NCBI RefSeq assembly: GCF_008630535.1
Contig: NZ_VWPH01000010.1
Location: 276,984 to 340,983, forward strand
DNA from: Saccharopolyspora hirsuta
GTDB taxonomy: Bacteria; Actinomycetota; Actinomycetes; Mycobacteriales; Pseudonocardiaceae
Length of the DNA stretch: 64,000 bases
Direction of reading: 5' to 3'
Notes under the pieces: generated by a model
The model's input: only the letters and a program-made list of their open reading frames with translations
Databases searched by the model: none
Told to the model about the DNA's origin: nothing
Part shown: one piece after another, positions 1-11,929 of the stretch
Numbering within the stretch: the stretch's first letter is position 1
Layout: each line of letters opens with the position of its first letter
Made by a program: the position numbers and the translations under genes

Positions 1-91
1 GCCCGGCGGCATGATCGTGTTGATATGTCCCGGGCCCGCACCGAAAGTAGTGGGGACGTGGAGCCGCCAGCGTCGAGGGTCGGGGGTCGGC

Positions 92-1255
92 ATGCGGGTA
101 GTCAAAGCGTGGCCAGTCATCGTCGGGACCGCGTTCGCCTGCGCCCTGACCTCGTGCTCGGAACCGGAACCGAAGGTCTCCGCCGCCACGGTGACGACCT
201 CGGTGCCCAACGGCGCCACGCAGGTCGGGCCCAGCGACCCGCTGGTCGTCACCGCCCACCGGGGCGTCCTCACCTCGGTCACCGTTACCACCGACGGGGG
301 AATCGCGGTCCCGGGCGAGCTGACCGACGGCGGCCGCCGGTGGAGCAGCACCGCGCCGCTGGAGTTCAGCAAGACCTACCGGGTGCAGGCGCTGGCGCAG
401 GACGCCGAGCGCATCCCCGCACCGCCGACCAACTCGACGTTCACCACGGCCACCCCGGTGGAGGAGGTCACCGTGGACCGGACCCGGCCCTCCGACGGCG
501 ACGAGGTCGGGATCGCCATGCCGGTGTCGATCTACTTCAGCAGGCCGGTGACCGACCGCGCCGCCGTGGAGCGCCGCCTGTCGGTCGAACCGTCGGTGCC
601 CACCGAGGGCTCGTTCCACTGGATGAGCGACGAGCAGGTCAACTGGCGGCCCAAGGACTACTGGAAGCCCGGCACCACCGTCCGGGTGCGCGCGCGGCTG
701 TACGGGGTGGACACCGGCGGCGGTGTCATGGGCACCGCCGACCACGAGACCAACTTCCGCATCGGGCGCGACCAGCGCGCCGTCGGCGACGTCAACACCC
801 ACACGCTGACCGTCTTCCAGGACGGCCAGGAGATCAAGCAGCTGCCCGCCTCCTACGGCCGGAGCATCTACCCCACCCAGTACGGGGTGCACGTGGCCTT
901 CGAGAAGCACACCTCCACCCGGATGCGCTCGGACACCTGGGGCGGTCCGCAGAAGGGCGAACCCGGCTACTACGACGAGGTCCTGCCCTACGCGGTGCGC
1001 ATCTCCAACAACGGCGAGTTCGTCCACGTCAACGGCGCGACCGTGTGGGCGCAGGGCGAGTCCAACGTCTCGCACGGCTGCGTCAACCTCTCCCCGGCCA
1101 ATGGCAAGTGGTTCTTCGACTGGGTGCAGATCGGCGACCCGGTGGAGATCGTCGGCTCCGACCGGCCGCTGACCCCCGCGGACGGCGACATCCCGGACTG
1201 GACCATCCCGTACGAGGAGTACGTCCGCGGCAGCGCCCTGCACGAGGCGCGCTGA
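92..1255 (+). CDS. Lipoprotein L,D-transpeptidase
   Basis: Makes 3-3 (L,D) cross-links in peptidoglycan at the outer face of the membrane. I chose the ATG at 92 because it opens directly on a lipoprotein signal: basic start, hydrophobic stretch, lipobox LTSC with the acylated Cys at residue 22. The middle, roughly residues 40-230, has beta-rich Ig-like repeats typical of the LdtMt2 family. The catalytic YkuD domain ends with the SNVSHGCVNLS motif, with the nucleophile Cys near residue 330 and the upstream His in EFVHVNG. At 387 residues it is normal for the family. It converges on the AAA gene with only 6 bp between stops. Family is certain; cross-link preference is inferred. Confidence 0.93.
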   Translation: MRVVKAWPVIVGTAFACALTSCSEPEPKVSAATVTTSVPNGATQVGPSDPLVVTAHRGVLTSVTVTTDGGIAVPGELTDGGRRWSSTAPLEFSKTYRVQALAQDAERIPAPPTNSTFTTATPVEEVTVDRTRPSDGDEVGIAMPVSIYFSRPVTDRAAVERRLSVEPSVPTEGSFHWMSDEQVNWRPKDYWKPGTTVRVRARLYGVDTGGGVMGTADHETNFRIGRDQRAVGDVNTHTLTVFQDGQEIKQLPASYGRSIYPTQYGVHVAFEKHTSTRMRSDTWGGPQKGEPGYYDEVLPYAVRISNNGEFVHVNGATVWAQGESNVSHGCVNLSPANGKWFFDWVQIGDPVEIVGSDRPLTPADGDIPDWTIPYEEYVRGSALHEAR

Positions 1256-1261
1256 CCCCGC

Positions 1262-4200
1262 TCAGAGGTACTGGCCGACCGGGCCGTCGCCGCTGGCCAG
1301 CTGGCTGACCCGCACGCCCGCCAGGTCGGCGGGGCGCAGCAGCCGGACCTCCGCGGCGTCGTGGTCCGCCGACGTGATCCGATCGCCCTGCAGGGCGATC
1401 GCCCGGTCCAGCAGGTTGCGCACCACTCGGCCGTTGCCGAAGGACTCGTCGCGCTTCGCCGCGCGCAGGATCTGCCGGACCTGCGCCCCGACTCCGTCGG
1501 CGAGGGTGAACCCGGCGCCGTCCGCCATCCGCTCGAAGATGGCGACCAGCTCGGCCTCGCTGTAGTCCGGGAAGTGCACCACCGACGGGAAGCGGGAGGC
1601 CAGCCCCGGGTTGGTGCGCAGGAACTCCACCATCCGGCTCTCGTAGCCCGCCGCGATCACCACCAGGTCGTCGCGGTGCTCCTCCATCAGCCGCAGCAGC
1701 TCGGCGATCGCCTCCGGCCCGTAGGACTGCCGCCCGTCCGGCGGGGTCAGCGCGTAGGCCTCGTCGATGAACAGCACCCCGCCCAGCGCGCGCTCCACCG
1801 CGGCGCGGACCTTCGGCGCGGTCTGCCCGATGTACTGGGCGATCAGGTCGGCGTGCGAGACCTCCACCAGGTGCCCGGAGGACAGCAGGCCGAGCTCGGC
1901 GTAGACCGCCGCGATGAGCCTGGCCACCGTGGTCTTGGCCGTGCCCGGGTTGCCGGTGAACACCAGGTGTCGCATCCGGGACCCCGGTTCCAGGCCCGCG
2001 GCTCGGCGCAGCCGGTCCGCTTCGGCCTCCGAGACCAGCAGGCGCACCTCGCGCTTCACCGTCTCCAGGCCCACCAGGTCGTCGATCGCCGCCATCGGGT
2101 CGGCCGGGAGGTCCGCGCGCACCGGTTCCACCGGGGTGTCCGGGACGTCGGCGACCTCGATCCGGTCCAGCGCGCCCGGCTCCTCGTCGGCGAGGATCCG
2201 CCTGGACTGCAGGGAGATCGTGCGCTCCAGCAGGTGCGCGGCGAGGCGGCCGTTGGTCATCGCCGCGCTGCGCCGGGCGGTGCGGACCAGCCGCCCGACC
2301 TTCTCCGGCACCCCGGCCGCGACGGTGAAGCCCGCTTCGGCGGCCTTGCGCTCGTACAGCTCCACGACCTGCGCATCGGTGAGGTCCGGGAAGCGCACCA
2401 CCTTCGGGAAGCAGGCCGCCAGCTCCGGGGTCGCCTTCAGCAGGCCGTTCACCGCCGCGTCCGGGCCGCACAGGACCACCAGCAGGTCCTGCGGGCGCGC
2501 CTGCAGCCCGGCCAGCAGCGCGTCGATCACCCCTCGGTTGCGGGACTGGTCGACGTCGATGCCGGGCCGGGCGAGGGTTCCCGCGTCCTCGATGCACAGC
2601 ACCCCGCCCGCGGCCTGGTCGATCGCGCGCTGCACCCCGATGGCCGCCTCCGCCACGTGTCGCCCGGCCAGGTCCGCGCAGTCGACCACCACCAGGTGCC
2701 CGGAGGACAGCAGGCCGAGGTCGGCGCACATCCGGCCCAGGATCCCGGCCGCGGTCGTCTTCCCGGTTCCCGGCGCACCGGTGAACACCAGGTGCCGGGG
2801 CCGGGCCGCACCCGGCATCCCGGCCTTGCGGCGCAGCTCCGCGGCGCGCCCCTCGGCCAGCACCAGGTCCAGTTCCCGGCGCACCGACTCCAGGCCGACG
2901 CAGTCGGCGAAATCCGCCCCGCGGGCCGGGGGTTTCGGCAGGTCCCGGCGCAGCACCTTGAGCTGGCCGCTGCTGCTGCGGGCCCGGGCGGCTTCGACGG
3001 CGCGCTCGGCCACCTGCTCGACCAGCCGGGCGCCGCGCAGGTTCTGCTGCCCGACGGCCGCCAACCGCGCACCCTCCCGGGCGGCGGCCTGCGCCACCGA
3101 CGCACCGCGTCGGGCCACCGCGCGCTGGAACAGCTCGACCCGCGCCTCCTGCGTGAACGGGCGGGTCTCGGCCACCCGGAACTGCTGCAGCAGCGCCGGA
3201 TTCACCGCGCCCACGCGGTCCGCTCCCCCGGCCCGGCACACCACGAGGACGTGCAGGTCCGGCAGCCGGTTCAGCAGCCGCCGCAGCTCCTCCAGCAACG
3301 CGGTCGCGGACCACTCCAGGCCTGCCAACTGGTCCAGCCCGTGCACCACCAGCACATCGCGCGGGCCGAGGCCGTAGGTCTTCTGCTGCAGGTGCACGAC
3401 GGCGTTGCTGACGTCCAGGCTGGCGAACTCGGCCTCGGACACCCACATCTCCTGCCGGTGCCCACCGGCCTTGAGCAGCGCGCCGCGCAGCAGCCGCACC
3501 GCGGTGCCCCGGCCGGTGCTCTCCGGGCCGGACAGCAGCATCCGCACGGCCGCGGTCCGGCCCGCCCGGAAGTCGGCCAGCTCGGTGCGCACCGCCTCCG
3601 CCAGCTCCCGCTGGCCCACCAGCTCCGCAGCCGGGTCCTCGGAAGCCTCGTGCAGCTGCTGGCCGGAGGTCAGCTTGGCCACCAGGGGGTTGACCACCCG
3701 GCGCGGTCGGGTCAGCACCCGCAGCTGGTGCTGGAAACCGCGGAGCAGGGCGTCGCAGCTCGGCGTCACCACCCCGTTCGGCAGCCCCTGCACCACGCCG
3801 CTGATCCGCATCGCCATGTCGAGCCAGGCGCGGCAGACGTCCACCTCGCCGGCCAGCACCGCGCGCCCGAGCCAGGCCAGCACCTGGTTGTGCCAGCGGT
3901 CGGCGTTGAAGGTCTCCCGAAGTCCGGCGAACATGCTCTGCACGACCTCGAACATCGGCCGTCCCGTGGTGAGCGCCAGCTCCACCGGCACCTCCACCAG
4001 GTCCGCGTGCAGCATCAGGTGGGCCAGCGCGGCCTCGTGCTCCACGGCGGGGGCGATGTCGGGGACCGGACCTGCGCTCGACGTGCTCGGCACCCGCTCC
4101 AGCAGCCGCTGGTGCGCGGCCAGGAAACCCGAGCACGCCCAGTCCAGGTAGCCGACCGGCCCGGCGAGCTCGGGCAGCGCCGCCAGGACCGACTCGTCGG

Positions 4201-4798
4201 CCCGCTCCGCCCAGGTCTCCCGCAGCGTCGCGAGCGGCTCGACCAGGTCCTGCTTGGCCAGCGCCGGGTCGGCCGCGCGCAGGTCGTGCAGCGCGATCAG
4301 CGCCCGGCGGCGCGGTTCCAGGGGTTCGAGCCCGGCGAAGACGTCCAGGCAGCGGCGGGCCAGGTCGAAGGCCACCTCGCGCAGCTCCGGGTCGTCACCG
4401 GCACCGGTGAGCAGCCATTCCGCCGGCGGCCGGAACAGCGAGGTGTTCGCGCTCCAGGACCAGGCGCGGTTGGGCGGCCAGGGCTGGGCGACGAACCCGC
4501 TCAGCGCCTCGCACTGCACGTCGGCGGAGTTGCCGCCGCGCACCGCCACCGTGCCGAGCAGGAACTCCAGCAGGCACCACAGCTCGGCGCCGACGATCGT
4601 GGTCCCCTCGGCGTAGAAGTCCGGCAGCTCCACGGCCAGCCGCTCGGCCGCCGGGTCGCGGTTGAGCTCCTCCGCGCGCGCCCAGATCTCCTCGTACAGC
4701 CCGTCCGGAACCCGCCACGGGCCGTGCGAGTACACGTCCAGGACGGGTTCGTCGGACAGCAGGAGTCGCAGGTGCTCGGGCAACGTCGGTCGGTCCAC
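1262..4798 (-). CDS. Triple AAA-module protein related to CbxX/CfqX and EccA
   Basis: A 1178-residue cytoplasmic ATPase. After a roughly 380-residue alpha-helical N-terminus it carries three AAA-like modules. The first, near residue 426, has a decayed Walker A (GPESTGRGT, lacking the usual GK). The second, near 674, has GAPGTGKTT with Walker B VLCIEDAG. The third, near 949, has GNPGTAKTT with VLFIDEAYAL. Modules two and three share long segments such as DLGLLSSGHLV/ELGLLSSGHLV, so they arose by duplication. This is the CbxX/CfqX family, which includes EccA of type VII secretion and Rubisco-activase-like proteins. EccA normally has one module. No ESX core genes are nearby, so the partner is unknown. 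Confidence 0.85.
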   Translation of the reverse strand: MDRPTLPEHLRLLLSDEPVLDVYSHGPWRVPDGLYEEIWARAEELNRDPAAERLAVELPDFYAEGTTIVGAELWCLLEFLLGTVAVRGGNSADVQCEALSGFVAQPWPPNRAWSWSANTSLFRPPAEWLLTGAGDDPELREVAFDLARRCLDVFAGLEPLEPRRRALIALHDLRAADPALAKQDLVEPLATLRETWAERADESVLAALPELAGPVGYLDWACSGFLAAHQRLLERVPSTSSAGPVPDIAPAVEHEAALAHLMLHADLVEVPVELALTTGRPMFEVVQSMFAGLRETFNADRWHNQVLAWLGRAVLAGEVDVCRAWLDMAMRISGVVQGLPNGVVTPSCDALLRGFQHQLRVLTRPRRVVNPLVAKLTSGQQLHEASEDPAAELVGQRELAEAVRTELADFRAGRTAAVRMLLSGPESTGRGTAVRLLRGALLKAGGHRQEMWVSEAEFASLDVSNAVVHLQQKTYGLGPRDVLVVHGLDQLAGLEWSATALLEELRRLLNRLPDLHVLVVCRAGGADRVGAVNPALLQQFRVAETRPFTQEARVELFQRAVARRGASVAQAAAREGARLAAVGQQNLRGARLVEQVAERAVEAARARSSSGQLKVLRRDLPKPPARGADFADCVGLESVRRELDLVLAEGRAAELRRKAGMPGAARPRHLVFTGAPGTGKTTAAGILGRMCADLGLLSSGHLVVVDCADLAGRHVAEAAIGVQRAIDQAAGGVLCIEDAGTLARPGIDVDQSRNRGVIDALLAGLQARPQDLLVVLCGPDAAVNGLLKATPELAACFPKVVRFPDLTDAQVVELYERKAAEAGFTVAAGVPEKVGRLVRTARRSAAMTNGRLAAHLLERTISLQSRRILADEEPGALDRIEVADVPDTPVEPVRADLPADPMAAIDDLVGLETVKREVRLLVSEAEADRLRRAAGLEPGSRMRHLVFTGNPGTAKTTVARLIAAVYAELGLLSSGHLVEVSHADLIAQYIGQTAPKVRAAVERALGGVLFIDEAYALTPPDGRQSYGPEAIAELLRLMEEHRDDLVVIAAGYESRMVEFLRTNPGLASRFPSVVHFPDYSEAELVAIFERMADGAGFTLADGVGAQVRQILRAAKRDESFGNGRVVRNLLDRAIALQGDRITSADHDAAEVRLLRPADLAGVRVSQLASGDGPVGQYL

Positions 4799-4862
4799 GA
4801 TCGGCCAGACTACTTCCGCCCCGAACCCGCCCGGGGCGGAACCCGAACTCGGCCGGGACCGG

Positions 4863-5849
4863 TCAGGGCACCGCCAGGACGATCTTGCCGAGGGCCTGGC
4901 CGGTGCGCAGCCGCTCGACCGCTGCCGCCGCCCGGTCCAGCGGGAAGACCTCGTCGACGACCGGTCGGATGCGGCCGTCGGCCACCGCCGGGATCACCTC
5001 CGGGACCAGCCCGGCGAGCACCGCGCCCAGCTCGGCCGGGCGGCCGAACCCGAACGACACGCCCCGCAGGTGCAGGTGCCGGGAGGACAGGTGGTCCAGG
5101 TTGATGGTGGACTCCGCCCGGTCCAGGCGGCCGATGTTGACCAGGTGCCCTTCGACGCGGGTGGCCGGGAGGCACGCGGCGAACAGCCGTCCGCCCACGT
5201 GGTCGAGCACGACGTCCACCCCCTGCCCGCCGGTGGCCTCGAGCACCTCCTCGGTCAGGCTGTCGCCCGGGCCGACGACGACCACGTCCGCTCCGGCGCT
5301 GACCAGCAGCGCCTCCTTCGACGCGGTCCGGGTGGTGCCGACGACGGTCGACGCCCCGAGCACCTTCGCGATCTGCACGCCGAGCAGGCCGATGGCCGAG
5401 GTGGCGCCGGTGATGAGCACCGACTGCCCGGCCCGGAACGCGCCCAGCTGCAGCGCGCCGTGCTCGGTGAGCAGACCGGTCGGCAGCGACGCGGCCTCCT
5501 CGGGGCCGATGGTGTCCGGGATCCGCAGGACGTGCCGGTGGTCGGCGCGCACGTACTGGGCGAAGCTGCGCGGCTGGGTGCCCATCACCCGCTCGCCCAC
5601 CGACACGCCGCTGACGTCCGCGCCGATCGCGGCGATCTCACCGGCGAACTCGTAGCCCGCGCAGTACTCCTCCCCCGTGCCGCCAGCCGTCGGGTCGGCG
5701 GCGGCCAGCACCGAGGCGTCGGCGTTGTTCAGCGCCGCGGCGCGGACGCGCACCAGCACCTGCCCACGTCCGACCTCGGGCACCGGGACCTCCCGCGCCT
5801 CCCACTCGGGGCCGGTGCCGCCGAACAGCGCAGTCATCGTCGCGGGCAT
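4863..5849 (-). CDS. Zinc-independent MDR oxidoreductase (quinone reductase-like)
   Basis: A 328-residue NADPH-dependent medium-chain dehydrogenase/reductase. The N-terminal GroES-like fold includes LVRVRAAALNNADASVL and YEFAGEIAAIGADV. The Rossmann fold carries SVLITGATSAIGLLGVQIAK, and catalytic zinc ligands are not evident. I chose the ATG at 5849 because GGAGGAG sits 7 nt upstream; a longer in-frame opening has no such site. The family covers quinone oxidoreductases, enoyl reductases and crotonyl reductases. PTM pathways use an MDR-type reductase for a third ring, and this is the only MDR gene in the window, but furA-katG separate it from the PTM-like genes by about 3.2 kb. A role there is speculation. 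Confidence 0.85.
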   Translation of the reverse strand: MPATMTALFGGTGPEWEAREVPVPEVGRGQVLVRVRAAALNNADASVLAAADPTAGGTGEEYCAGYEFAGEIAAIGADVSGVSVGERVMGTQPRSFAQYVRADHRHVLRIPDTIGPEEAASLPTGLLTEHGALQLGAFRAGQSVLITGATSAIGLLGVQIAKVLGASTVVGTTRTASKEALLVSAGADVVVVGPGDSLTEEVLEATGGQGVDVVLDHVGGRLFAACLPATRVEGHLVNIGRLDRAESTINLDHLSSRHLHLRGVSFGFGRPAELGAVLAGLVPEVIPAVADGRIRPVVDEVFPLDRAAAAVERLRTGQALGKIVLAVP

Positions 5850-5941
5850 GTGAAAGCTCCTCCGTCGCGGGGAAAGGCTGCGCTGCCGAGTCCGTCCAAG
5901 GATGGCCGCCGTCCGACCCGGGCGCACGCCGCCCGCGAAAG

Positions 5942-5975
5942 ACCGGGACCCCGCCCTCGCGGACGGGGTCCCGGT
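5942..5975. terminator. Hairpin terminator downstream of katG
   Basis: A perfect 12-bp inverted repeat (ACCGGGACCCCG / CGGGGTCCCGGT) with a 10-nt loop starts 16 bp beyond the katG stop. It has no T-tract, as is usual for high-GC actinobacterial terminators. Confidence 0.7.
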
Positions 5976-5990
5976 TCCGGCGGAGCGACC

Positions 5991-8673
<2,683 letters not shown>

Positions 8674-9020
8674 GAGCGGCAGTCTGGCCGGTTTTCTGGA
8701 CCGAATCAAGAGTGTTCCGCGGATCGATATGATTTCTATCAACACTGAAACTATCGACGATCATGAACCGGGACGGCGACCCCGCACGCGCCGCCGATCA
8801 CCTTGAGCCCCCGCTCCGGTCACCGATCCGGGAACAGCGCCTGCGGCAAGGAGAATCCGGGGGAGCACCCCCACCCCACCCGCCGCCGCCCGTACCCGCT
8901 CCACCGCGGATGTTCAACGACTGCGCCGAGATCTACCCAGAAGTGTCCACTGTAGATGTCGGGACGCGCCGGGTTCGCTATGTTCGCGGTGCCCCCCTCG
9001 AAACGCAGTGAGGAGACGTG
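8674..9020. promoter_or_regulatory. Divergent promoter region between furA and a P450 gene
   Basis: No gene is visible in these 347 bases. The furA-proximal part (about 8690-8762) is clearly AT-richer than its surroundings and holds an inverted repeat, AGTGTT at 8711-8716 and AACACT at 8741-8746, with a GATAG direct repeat nearby. This is the expected place for the furA-katG promoter and Fur box. The rest is GC-rich. TATGTT at 8979-8984 is a possible -10 for the P450 gene, whose ribosome site AGGAG is at 9011-9015. Confidence 0.5.
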
Positions 9021-10211
9021 ATGAGCCTGTCCCGGGAACTCCCGATCCACATGCAGCGCAACGGATTCGACCCGGTCCCGGAGCTGAGCGCGATACGGCG
9101 GCGCGAGGGGGTGGTGCGCAGCACCAGCCCGTTCGGCATGGACAGCTGGCTGGTCACCCGCTACGCCGACGTCCGGTGGGTGCTCTCCGACTGGGAGACC
9201 TTCAGCAACGTCCTGCCGATCTACTCCTCGCCACCCGGCTCCCCCGAGGAGGAGGACGAGAACGTCATGCGCCAGGCGGGCAACGTGCTCGTCGTCGACC
9301 CGCCCGAGCACACCCGGCTGCGGCGGACCGTCGCGCCGGAGTTCACCGCCCGGCGGCTGAGCCGGTTGGAGCCGCGCATCACCAGCATCGTCCACGACCA
9401 CCTCGACGAGCTGGAGCGCGCCGGATCGCCCGGCGACCTCGTCACCGCGTTCTCCATCCCGGTCCCGTCGCTGGTCCTCTGCGAGCTGCTCGGCGTCCCG
9501 CACGAGGACCGCGAGGACTTCCTCCGGTACACCAACGGTTTCCTCAACACCGCCTTCACCGACGAGGAGCGCAAGGCGCTGCACGCCGAATCGCACGCCT
9601 ACCTCGCCCGGCTCGTCGCCCGCAGCCGGGTCGATCCCGGCGAGGGGCTGCTGGGCCGGGTGACGCAAACCCACGGCGACGAGCTCACCGACGCCGAGAT
9701 CGTCGGCCTGGTCAGCCTGCTCCTGCTGGTGGGGCACGAAACCACCGCGGACATGCTGTCGCTGGGCACGCTGGCGCTGCTGCAGCACCCCGAGCAGCTC
9801 GACCGGCTGCGGCGCGACCCCGAGCTCATCGACCCGGCGATCGAGGAGCTGCTGCGGTGGCTGGCGATCGCGCACGCCAGCACGGTCAAGGTCGCCACCC
9901 GGCAGGTCGAGATCGCCGGGCAGGTGATCAACGCGGGTGATCTGGTGATGTGCTCGTTCCCCGCGGCCAACCGCGACCCGGACTTCGTGGCGCGGCCGGA
10001 CGAGCTGGACATCACCCGGGCCCCGTCCCGGCACGTGGCGTTCGGGCACGGGGCGCACCACTGCATCGGTGCGCCGCTGGCCCGCCTGCAGCTGCGGATC
10101 GCGCTGCCCCTCCTGCTCGACCGGTTCCCCGGGATGAAGCTGGCCGCCGACCCCGAGTTCCGCACCGGTCACCTGACCCACGGGCTGAAGTCCCTGCTGA
10201 TCGCCTGGTGA
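9021..10211 (+). CDS. Cytochrome P450
   Basis: A 396-residue soluble bacterial P450, a haem monooxygenase needing ferredoxin and reductase partners not encoded here. The I-helix oxygen site reads LLVGHETTAD, the ExxR motif is in EELLRW, and the haem loop FGHGAHHCIGAPLAR places the ligand Cys at residue 348. I chose ATG 9021 because AGGAG lies 5 nt upstream; a GTG directly before it is too close. It points towards the two flavoenzymes of the PTM-like cluster and shares a hairpin with them. PTM clusters often carry a tailoring P450, but usually in the same orientation, so membership is likely rather than certain. Confidence 0.93.
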   Translation: MSLSRELPIHMQRNGFDPVPELSAIRRREGVVRSTSPFGMDSWLVTRYADVRWVLSDWETFSNVLPIYSSPPGSPEEEDENVMRQAGNVLVVDPPEHTRLRRTVAPEFTARRLSRLEPRITSIVHDHLDELERAGSPGDLVTAFSIPVPSLVLCELLGVPHEDREDFLRYTNGFLNTAFTDEERKALHAESHAYLARLVARSRVDPGEGLLGRVTQTHGDELTDAEIVGLVSLLLLVGHETTADMLSLGTLALLQHPEQLDRLRRDPELIDPAIEELLRWLAIAHASTVKVATRQVEIAGQVINAGDLVMCSFPAANRDPDFVARPDELDITRAPSRHVAFGHGAHHCIGAPLARLQLRIALPLLLDRFPGMKLAADPEFRTGHLTHGLKSLLIAW

Positions 10212-10214
10212 ACC

Positions 10215-10247
10215 GCGAGGTGGTCCGGCGCCGCCGGATCACCTCGC
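10215..10247. terminator. Shared hairpin between convergent P450 and flavoenzyme genes
   Basis: Two 15-nt arms (10215-10229 and 10233-10247) pair at 14 of 15 positions around a 3-nt loop. The hairpin begins 3 bp after the P450 stop and overlaps the last codons of the convergent gene, so it could terminate transcripts from both sides. No T-tract is present. Confidence 0.6.
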
Positions 10248-11927
10248 CGCCGCGACCCGGTCCCGCCGGGCGCTCCCCCGGCCCACCGGGATCACCAGGT
10301 GGGTCGGGGCGGGGGCGCTGTCGTCGATGCTCGCGGTGAACTCCTTGCCGTCGTCGCGGCAGACGAACTGCATCACCTGCCGCCCCGCGGCGGCGGCCCG
10401 GATCAGCCCGCCGGTGGTCGCCCACACCCCGGAGAGGTAGAAGTTCGCCAGGCCGGGCAGCCGCGGCCCGTGCTTCTTGATCACCTTCTCCATCGTCTCG
10501 CCGCCCTCCACGAACGGCTGCCAGCCCAGCACCGTGCCGTTGTAGTTGCCGGTGTAGCGGACCTGGGTGAGCGGGGTGGAGATGTCCCGGACGGTGACGG
10601 CGTCCTTCAACCCCGGGTAGCGCGCGTCGAGGAAGTCCACGATGACGTCCTTGACCCGGCGCTTGGCGGCGTAGTAGTCGGCGCCGCGGCGCACCGAGAG
10701 GGTGTGCCGGGGCTCGCCCTTGCGCATCCGGGTCGCCTGCTCCGGCCCGGTGGCCAGCTCCCGCCACGGTCCGATGTCGCAGAAGTAGGTGGCGTAGACG
10801 ATGGTCCGGCCCTCCGGCGCGAGCTCCGGGTAGTGCGAGCTGCGGAACTGGACGTTGATGCTGGGGTGCCGGATGCCGGTCAGCTGCGCGGCCACCTCCT
10901 CGTCGAGCAGGTGGGTGGTGCACGGCTCGCCGTCCGGGAACGGCCGGTCCAGGCCCAGGAACAGCGCGAAGTAGCCCGGGAAGATGTTGCCGGGCTCGTC
11001 GATCGTGCTGGTGTAGAGCTCGCGGTGGGTGTCGGTGAGGTAGCGGCCGCCGAGCAGCTTCATCGTCGTGGTGCGGCCGTCGCAGGCCGACACCACGATG
11101 TCGGCGCGGAACTCGCGCCCGTCGCTGAGCCGCACGCCCACCGCGCGGTCGTCCTCGACGAGCACCTCCTCGACCTTCGCGTTGTAGCTGATCTCGCCGC
11201 CGAGGTCGCGGTAGCGGCGCTCGATCGACTCGGCCAGCCCCAGCGAACCGCCCTCCGGGACCCCGGCGGAGCGGTTGGCGTGCGCGGCGAGCTGGAAGTA
11301 GAACGGCAGCACCGGGAACGCCGGGTGCTTCTCGTAGAGGATGAAGTTGAACGCCTCCCGGAGCAGCGGTTCGCGGAACTTGGCGGAGTAGTCCGTCATC
11401 AGCGTGCCGATCGACCTGCGGATGAGGTTGAAGTACGGCGCGAACGAGGCCAGCATCCGCCAGCGCTCGAAGGTGCCCATCAGGCCGACCGGTTTGAGGA
11501 ACGGGTAGACCGACAGCAGCTTGCGGAACTTGCGCAGGCCGTTGCAGAAGTCCCGGATCAGCTTGGCGTCGGCCGGGGAGATCTCCAGCAGGTGCTCCTG
11601 CAGCCGGTCCGGGTCGGAGTAGAAGTAGACGGCCCGGCCGTCGCGGCCGCGCACGATGTTGAACACGTCGAAGTGGCGCATCTGCTTGCCCTGCAGGGCA
11701 CCGAGCTCCAACCAGATCTGGTGCATCTCGTTGCCCGGGCCGTTGCCCAGCAACCAGCTCACGCAGCAGTCGAAGGTGAAGTCCCCCTTGTCCCAGGCGG
11801 TGCAGCAACCACCCGGGATCTCGTGCATCTCGAAGATCTGGCTGCGGTACCCGTTCATCTGGGCGTAGCACCCGGTGGACAGGCCGCCCAGCCCACCACC
11901 GATGATGATCATGCTCTGCCGCGACAT
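10239..11927 (-). CDS. Phytoene-desaturase-like FAD oxidoreductase (candidate PTM cyclase, distal copy)
   Basis: A 562-residue CrtI-type flavoprotein. The FAD-binding Rossmann motif is at the start (MIIIGGGLGGLSTGCYAQ), followed by IPGGCCTAW. A C-terminal FAD motif region reads LSGVWATTGGLIRAA. It is a clear paralogue of the upstream gene: shared stretches include PEGGSLGLA, ISACDG-type segments and RYTGN.NG. It starts 2 bp after that gene's stop, so the two are translationally coupled. In PTM pathways such enzymes reductively close carbocycles on the polyene tetramate; that role here is inferred from the neighbouring synthetase. ATG 11927 is chosen; upstream in-frame sequence is the tail of the previous gene. 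Confidence 0.85.
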   Translation of the reverse strand: MSRQSMIIIGGGLGGLSTGCYAQMNGYRSQIFEMHEIPGGCCTAWDKGDFTFDCCVSWLLGNGPGNEMHQIWLELGALQGKQMRHFDVFNIVRGRDGRAVYFYSDPDRLQEHLLEISPADAKLIRDFCNGLRKFRKLLSVYPFLKPVGLMGTFERWRMLASFAPYFNLIRRSIGTLMTDYSAKFREPLLREAFNFILYEKHPAFPVLPFYFQLAAHANRSAGVPEGGSLGLAESIERRYRDLGGEISYNAKVEEVLVEDDRAVGVRLSDGREFRADIVVSACDGRTTTMKLLGGRYLTDTHRELYTSTIDEPGNIFPGYFALFLGLDRPFPDGEPCTTHLLDEEVAAQLTGIRHPSINVQFRSSHYPELAPEGRTIVYATYFCDIGPWRELATGPEQATRMRKGEPRHTLSVRRGADYYAAKRRVKDVIVDFLDARYPGLKDAVTVRDISTPLTQVRYTGNYNGTVLGWQPFVEGGETMEKVIKKHGPRLPGLANFYLSGVWATTGGLIRAAAAGRQVMQFVCRDDGKEFTASIDDSAPAPTHLVIPVGRGSARRDRVAAAR

Positions 11928-11929
11928 CC

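Noticed and set aside
4863..5849. Assigning the MDR gene as the PTM third-ring reductase
   Set aside because: Family resemblance alone is too broad, and furA-katG intervenes. Listed only as a candidate in the findings.
8674..8745. Longer FurA start at ATG 8745
   Set aside because: The extra 24 residues do not look like Fur proteins and overlap the AT-rich promoter/operator.
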